Positions 62,748 through 64,000 of a stretch of 64,000 nt of DNA are shown here, one piece after another. Every line of letters begins with the position of its first letter. Within the stretch, counting starts at the first letter, position 1. The notes below the pieces were generated by a model, which saw only the letters and a list, made by a program, of their open reading frames with translations, had not been told where the DNA came from and did not search any database. Position numbers and translations under genes: made by a program. The DNA comes from Mycobacterium syngnathidarum. Its GTDB lineage: Bacteria > Actinomycetota > Actinomycetes > Mycobacteriales > Mycobacteriaceae. Where the stretch lies: NCBI RefSeq assembly GCF_001942625.1, contig NZ_MLCL01000089.1, forward strand, positions 1-64,000, written 5' to 3'.

Positions 62748-64000
62748 CTACTCCACCAGCGACGGTGTGTCGTACCGCAGCGTCTCGCCCCGGAAGAACT
62801 CAGGGCTGCGAGACCGCCAGATCAACATGAGCACGGCACCGAAGAGCAGCACACCGAAGCCGATGAAGAACACCAGGCCGATGCCGCCGATCGCCGCACC
62901 GCTGGCGTTCTCCGGATTCATGCTCTCGCCGATCGAGATCACGAACACCGCCGCCAATACGAGTCCGCCGAGGAGCGGGAACAAGAACTTGAACACCACG
63001 TTGTGGACGCTGGCGAACAACTCCCGGCGGAAGTACCAGACGCACGCAAACGCAGTGATGCCGTAGTACCAGCAGATCATGATGCCAAGGGCGGCAATGG
63101 TATCCAGCAGGGCGCTCTCCGAGAGCAGGCTCACCACGGTGTAGAAAACACCGGTGACCACGCCGGCGGTGATGGTCGCGAAGCTCGGCACCAGGTAGCG
63201 CGGGCTGACCTCGGCGAAGCGCGACGGGAAGGCCCGGTAGGCACCCATCGCGAGCATTGCGCGTGCGGCAGGAAGGAATGTGGTCTGCAGGCTGGCCACC
63301 GACGAGGCCAGGATCGCCAGAAACAGCAACGGGCCGGCCCACGTCCCCAGCACGGGGTCGGCCAGCGCGGCGAACACATTCTCGGCATTGTCCGGGTTGC
63401 CGAGTCCGAGATCGGTTTCCCCGACACCGGCAAACATCATGACCGCGACCGCGATCAGCAGATACGTCGCAAGGATGGACAGCACGCACAGCAGCCCGGC
63501 CCGGCCCGGCACCTTCGTCGGATCCTTGGATTCCTCTCCCAGTGTCAGACATGTGTCCCAGCCCCAGAAGGCGAAGATCGACCCCGTCACACCAACCACG
63601 AAGGCGCTCAACGCCAGCCCGCTGAATGGGTTGAACCAGTCCAGGTCGAACGACAACCCGGCCGGGGCGTCACCGCCACCCACACGGACGAACGCCATCA
63701 CCGCGAACGCCAGCAGCACCACCATCTGGAAACCGACCAGTACGTACTGGACCCGTTCACTGGTGGTGATGCCTCTACTGGCGATGGCGGTCGCGATCGC
63801 CAGGAACACCAGTGTGGTGACGATGTTGATGGCCTTGTTGTCGGAGAGCTCGGCGATCGAGGGTTGGTTGGCGATCCGGGCGATGAACAGATAGAAGAAC
63901 TCGACGGCGATCGCGGCCAGATTGGACAGCACGATGATGGACGCAACCACCATGCCCCAACCGCACATCCACCCGACATACGGACCAAATGCCTTGGTAG
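62748..64000 (-). CDS. APC-family amino acid permease (5' end outside window)
   Basis: At least 417 codons; the frame continues through the right edge (TKAFGPYVGW precedes MCGWGM), so the N-terminus is missing. About ten membrane helices are visible. GSIFAFWGWDTCLTLGEESKDPTKVPGRAG contains the APC helix-6 region and conserved Glu. FLPAARAMLAMGAYRAFPSRFAEVSPRYLVP is the typical cytoplasmic loop. It transports amino acids or polyamines by proton coupling; the substrate is not assignable. It ends 11 bases after the convergent secreted-protein gene. Confidence 0.88.
   Translation of the reverse strand, partial: TKAFGPYVGWMCGWGMVVASIIVLSNLAAIAVEFFYLFIARIANQPSIAELSDNKAINIVTTLVFLAIATAIASRGITTSERVQYVLVGFQMVVLLAFAVMAFVRVGGGDAPAGLSFDLDWFNPFSGLALSAFVVGVTGSIFAFWGWDTCLTLGEESKDPTKVPGRAGLLCVLSILATYLLIAVAVMMFAGVGETDLGLGNPDNAENVFAALADPVLGTWAGPLLFLAILASSVASLQTTFLPAARAMLAMGAYRAFPSRFAEVSPRYLVPSFATITAGVVTGVFYTVVSLLSESALLDTIAALGIMICWYYGITAFACVWYFRRELFASVHNVVFKFLFPLLGGLVLAAVFVISIGESMNPENASGAAIGGIGLVFFIGFGVLLFGAVLMLIWRSRSPEFFRGETLRYDTPSLVE

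Overview
The window is high-GC actinobacterial DNA from a mycobacterium, most likely a rapid-growing Mycolicibacterium-type species. Three things point there. Recognisable mycobacterial genes sit in an order that, from memory, follows the M. tuberculosis Rv3311 to Rv3370c interval (run in the orientation familiar from M. smegmatis). Mycobacterial control elements are present: a SAM-IV riboswitch before metC/metY, a LexA box before dnaE2, and KstR-like and IdeR-like boxes. Many starts are leaderless or ATGA/GTGA-coupled. Species assignment is inference.

Layout. 0.1-3 kb: a SigH-like ECF sigma factor with a short-chain dehydrogenase, then an EspC-like small protein with a WXG/NlpC-P60 peptidase. 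3-10.4 kb: an Rv3311-like acidic protein, a membrane-anchored PQQ-type beta-propeller, and nucleoside salvage (add; deoA and cdd), split by a TetR/membrane-protein pair. 10.6-14.1 kb: sdhCDAB. 14.1-18 kb: an AbiEi/Vsr-like endonuclease flanked by two related hairpins, a CMD protein, a steroid-5-alpha-reductase-like enzyme with a KstR-type box, and a PPOX enzyme coupled to sigJ. 18-22.7 kb: aldehyde dehydrogenase, an AsnC regulator, a class III aminotransferase (an amine-catabolic unit) and an SMP-30-like protein. 22.8-31.1 kb: dacB1, a ferric-reductase-like protein, nitronate monooxygenase, a guanidine-III riboswitch with its gdx exporter, a YihY-family protein, trpS, MarR, a DinB-like protein, a HepT-MntA toxin-antitoxin pair and xthA. 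31.2-43.7 kb: a hydrolase, monomeric icd2, the SAM-IV/metC/metX/methyltransferase operon, a flavin monooxygenase with its TetR, folD, an Old-Yellow-Enzyme protein and a membrane protein. 43.7-53.4 kb: a second PQQ propeller, an Rv1747-type FHA-ABC exporter and the complete mfpEDCBA conservon. 53.7-64 kb: trmL, a nitroreductase, SOS-controlled dnaE2, several envelope or secreted proteins of unknown role, and an APC permease that runs off the right edge.

How the genes work together. Central metabolism (sdh2, icd2), methionine supply (metC, metX) and one-carbon metabolism (folD) lie among small regulated modules, most of them a regulator with its own target and a visible operator. Regulatory architecture is the richest content. 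The most intriguing element is a strongly initiated five-codon ORF (Met-Cys-Met-Cys-Pro) between the SAM-IV riboswitch and metC. Others are a guanidine-III switch whose strand can alternatively mask the gdx ribosome-binding site, a MarR palindrome that contains -10 hexamers for both directions, and two families of dispersed intergenic palindromes. No insertion sequence, prophage, CRISPR array, tRNA or rRNA was seen.
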